From an uncultured Anaerotruncus sp. (lineage in GTDB: Bacteria > Bacillota > Clostridia > Oscillospirales > Ruminococcaceae), in assembly GCF_902490045.1 (NCBI RefSeq), contig NZ_CABUCJ010000059.1, positions 1-14,773 on the forward strand: DNA of 14,773 bases. The letters run 5' to 3'. A program made the translations under genes and the position numbers. Shown here in pieces: positions 14,327-14,773 of this stretch. Below the pieces are notes generated by a model. It was not told where the DNA came from. It ran no database searches and saw only the letters and a program-made list of their open reading frames with translations. Position 1 is the first letter of the stretch. Each line of letters starts with the position of its first letter.

Positions 14327-14695
14327 ATGAACGACCAGATCAAACTCAACAATTCCGAGACGCGGATCATGAACGTCCTGTGGGAGAAGGGGCAGCTCCC
14401 CGCCAAGGAGGTCGCGCTCGAGGCCGCCGCGCGCTACGGCTGGAACAAGAACACCACCTACACGATCCTCAAGTCGCTGATCGAGAAGGACTACCTCCGA
14501 AGGGAGGAACCAAACTTCGTCTGCGTCCCCCTATTAAAACGCGGGGAGGTCCAGCGCGCGGAGACGCGCGGGCTAATCGACCGGCTGTTCGGCGGCTCGC
14601 CGGGGAACTTCCTCTCCGCCTTCGTGGAAAACGAGGAGCTTTCGGACGACGAGCTCGCAAAGCTCAGGCGGCTGATCGACGAGGAGGGACGATGA
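14327..14695 (+). CDS. BlaI/MecI-family winged-helix repressor
   Basis: A 122-residue protein of normal family length. The N-terminal winged helix includes LNNSETRIMNVLWEKGQLPAKEV (7-29), GWNKNTTYTILKSLIEKDYL (38-57, recognition helix and wing) and FVCVPLL (64-70). The C-terminal dimerisation part holds SPGNFLSAFVENEELS (91-106), where N94-F95 corresponds in context to the Asn-Phe bond cleaved in staphylococcal BlaI/MecI. GGAGG (14316-14320) lies 6 nt before the ATG. Two palindromes flank its promoter, so it is probably self-repressing and controls the downstream lipoprotein; it could also act on the divergent PNP operon. Its stop overlaps the next ATG. The sensor is not visible in the window. 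Confidence 0.93.
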   Translation: MNDQIKLNNSETRIMNVLWEKGQLPAKEVALEAAARYGWNKNTTYTILKSLIEKDYLRREEPNFVCVPLLKRGEVQRAETRGLIDRLFGGSPGNFLSAFVENEELSDDELAKLRRLIDEEGR

Positions 14696-14773
14696 GGCGC
14701 CTGCTGGCCGCCCTGCTGGCGGCCGCGCTGGCGGGTTCCCTCGCCGCCTGCGGGGAACCCGCCCCGGCCCGGG
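14692..14773 (+). CDS. Lipoprotein, 5' end only (cut by window end)
   Basis: ATG at 14692 overlaps the repressor stop (ATGA) and has GAGGAGGG just upstream. The 27 visible residues are a classic lipoprotein signal: MRRLL, an Ala/Leu-rich core, then GSLAAC with Cys20 as lipidation site, followed by GEPAPA. It is therefore exported and membrane-anchored. A BlaR1/MecR1 sensor would instead start with membrane helices, so the usual repressor partner is not what follows. The function cannot be told from this fragment. Confidence 0.75.
   Translation, partial: MRRLLAALLAAALAGSLAACGEPAPAR

Noticed and set aside
1..14773. CRISPR arrays, tRNA/rRNA genes, insertion sequences, attachment sites
   Set aside because: No regularly spaced repeats, no tRNA-like cloverleaf or CCA end, no transposase or integrase motifs and no flanking direct repeats were found.

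Overview
This window reads as chromosomal DNA from a GC-rich, anaerobic Firmicute, most likely a gut-type clostridial lineage. That placement is an inference. It rests on strong AGGAGG-type ribosome binding sites, long GC-rich hairpin terminators with T runs, a LacI and a BlaI/MecI-type repressor, an oxidoreductase with two ferredoxin clusters, and coding sequence so GC-rich that long mirror-image open frames appear opposite nearly every gene. No RNA genes, CRISPR arrays, transposases or phage genes were seen. The only AT-rich stretches are two intergenic control regions (about 9395-9640 and 14160-14310).

Layout. (1) 1-4546 (+): the 3' part of a very large alpha-2-macroglobulin-like surface protein whose start lies outside the window. 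A perfect hairpin terminator follows, and the next promoter begins inside its T run. (2) 4642-6802 (+): a LacI-family regulator overlapped by a dihydroorotate-dehydrogenase/PreA-like flavoprotein with a C-terminal 2[4Fe-4S] domain, then a terminator. (3) 9378-6905 (-): an AmiE/AmiF-type amidase, a 76-residue small protein translationally coupled to it, and an NCS2 (UraA-type) nucleobase permease. (4) 9637-10878 (+): a CodA-like amidohydrolase, divergent from the amidase, with a strong promoter straddled by a 9-bp inverted repeat. It ends at a 19-bp perfect bidirectional terminator. (5) 14153-10948 (-): a purine nucleoside phosphorylase, a methylthioribose-1-phosphate isomerase (MtnA) and an MtaD-type deaminase in one tight operon. 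(6) 14327-end (+): a BlaI/MecI-type repressor with two operator-like palindromes around its promoter, overlapping the start of a lipoprotein gene cut by the window end.

How it fits together. Sections 2-5 form an accessory nucleobase/nucleoside utilisation region: uptake of a base, deamination of cytosine-like rings, amide hydrolysis, nucleoside deamination and phosphorolysis, and isomerisation of the released (deoxy/methylthio)ribose-1-phosphate. The PNP-MtnA-MtaD operon suggests a deaminate-first route for 5'-deoxy- or 5'-methylthio-adenosine. The PreA-like and CodA-like proteins look like textbook pyrimidine enzymes by fold, but each differs at active-site positions. The amidase is of the aliphatic amidase/formamidase type, not the beta-ureidopropionase type. 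So the obvious reading, reductive uracil catabolism, is not supported, and the real substrate of sections 2-4 is open. This is the most promising candidate for undescribed biochemistry here.
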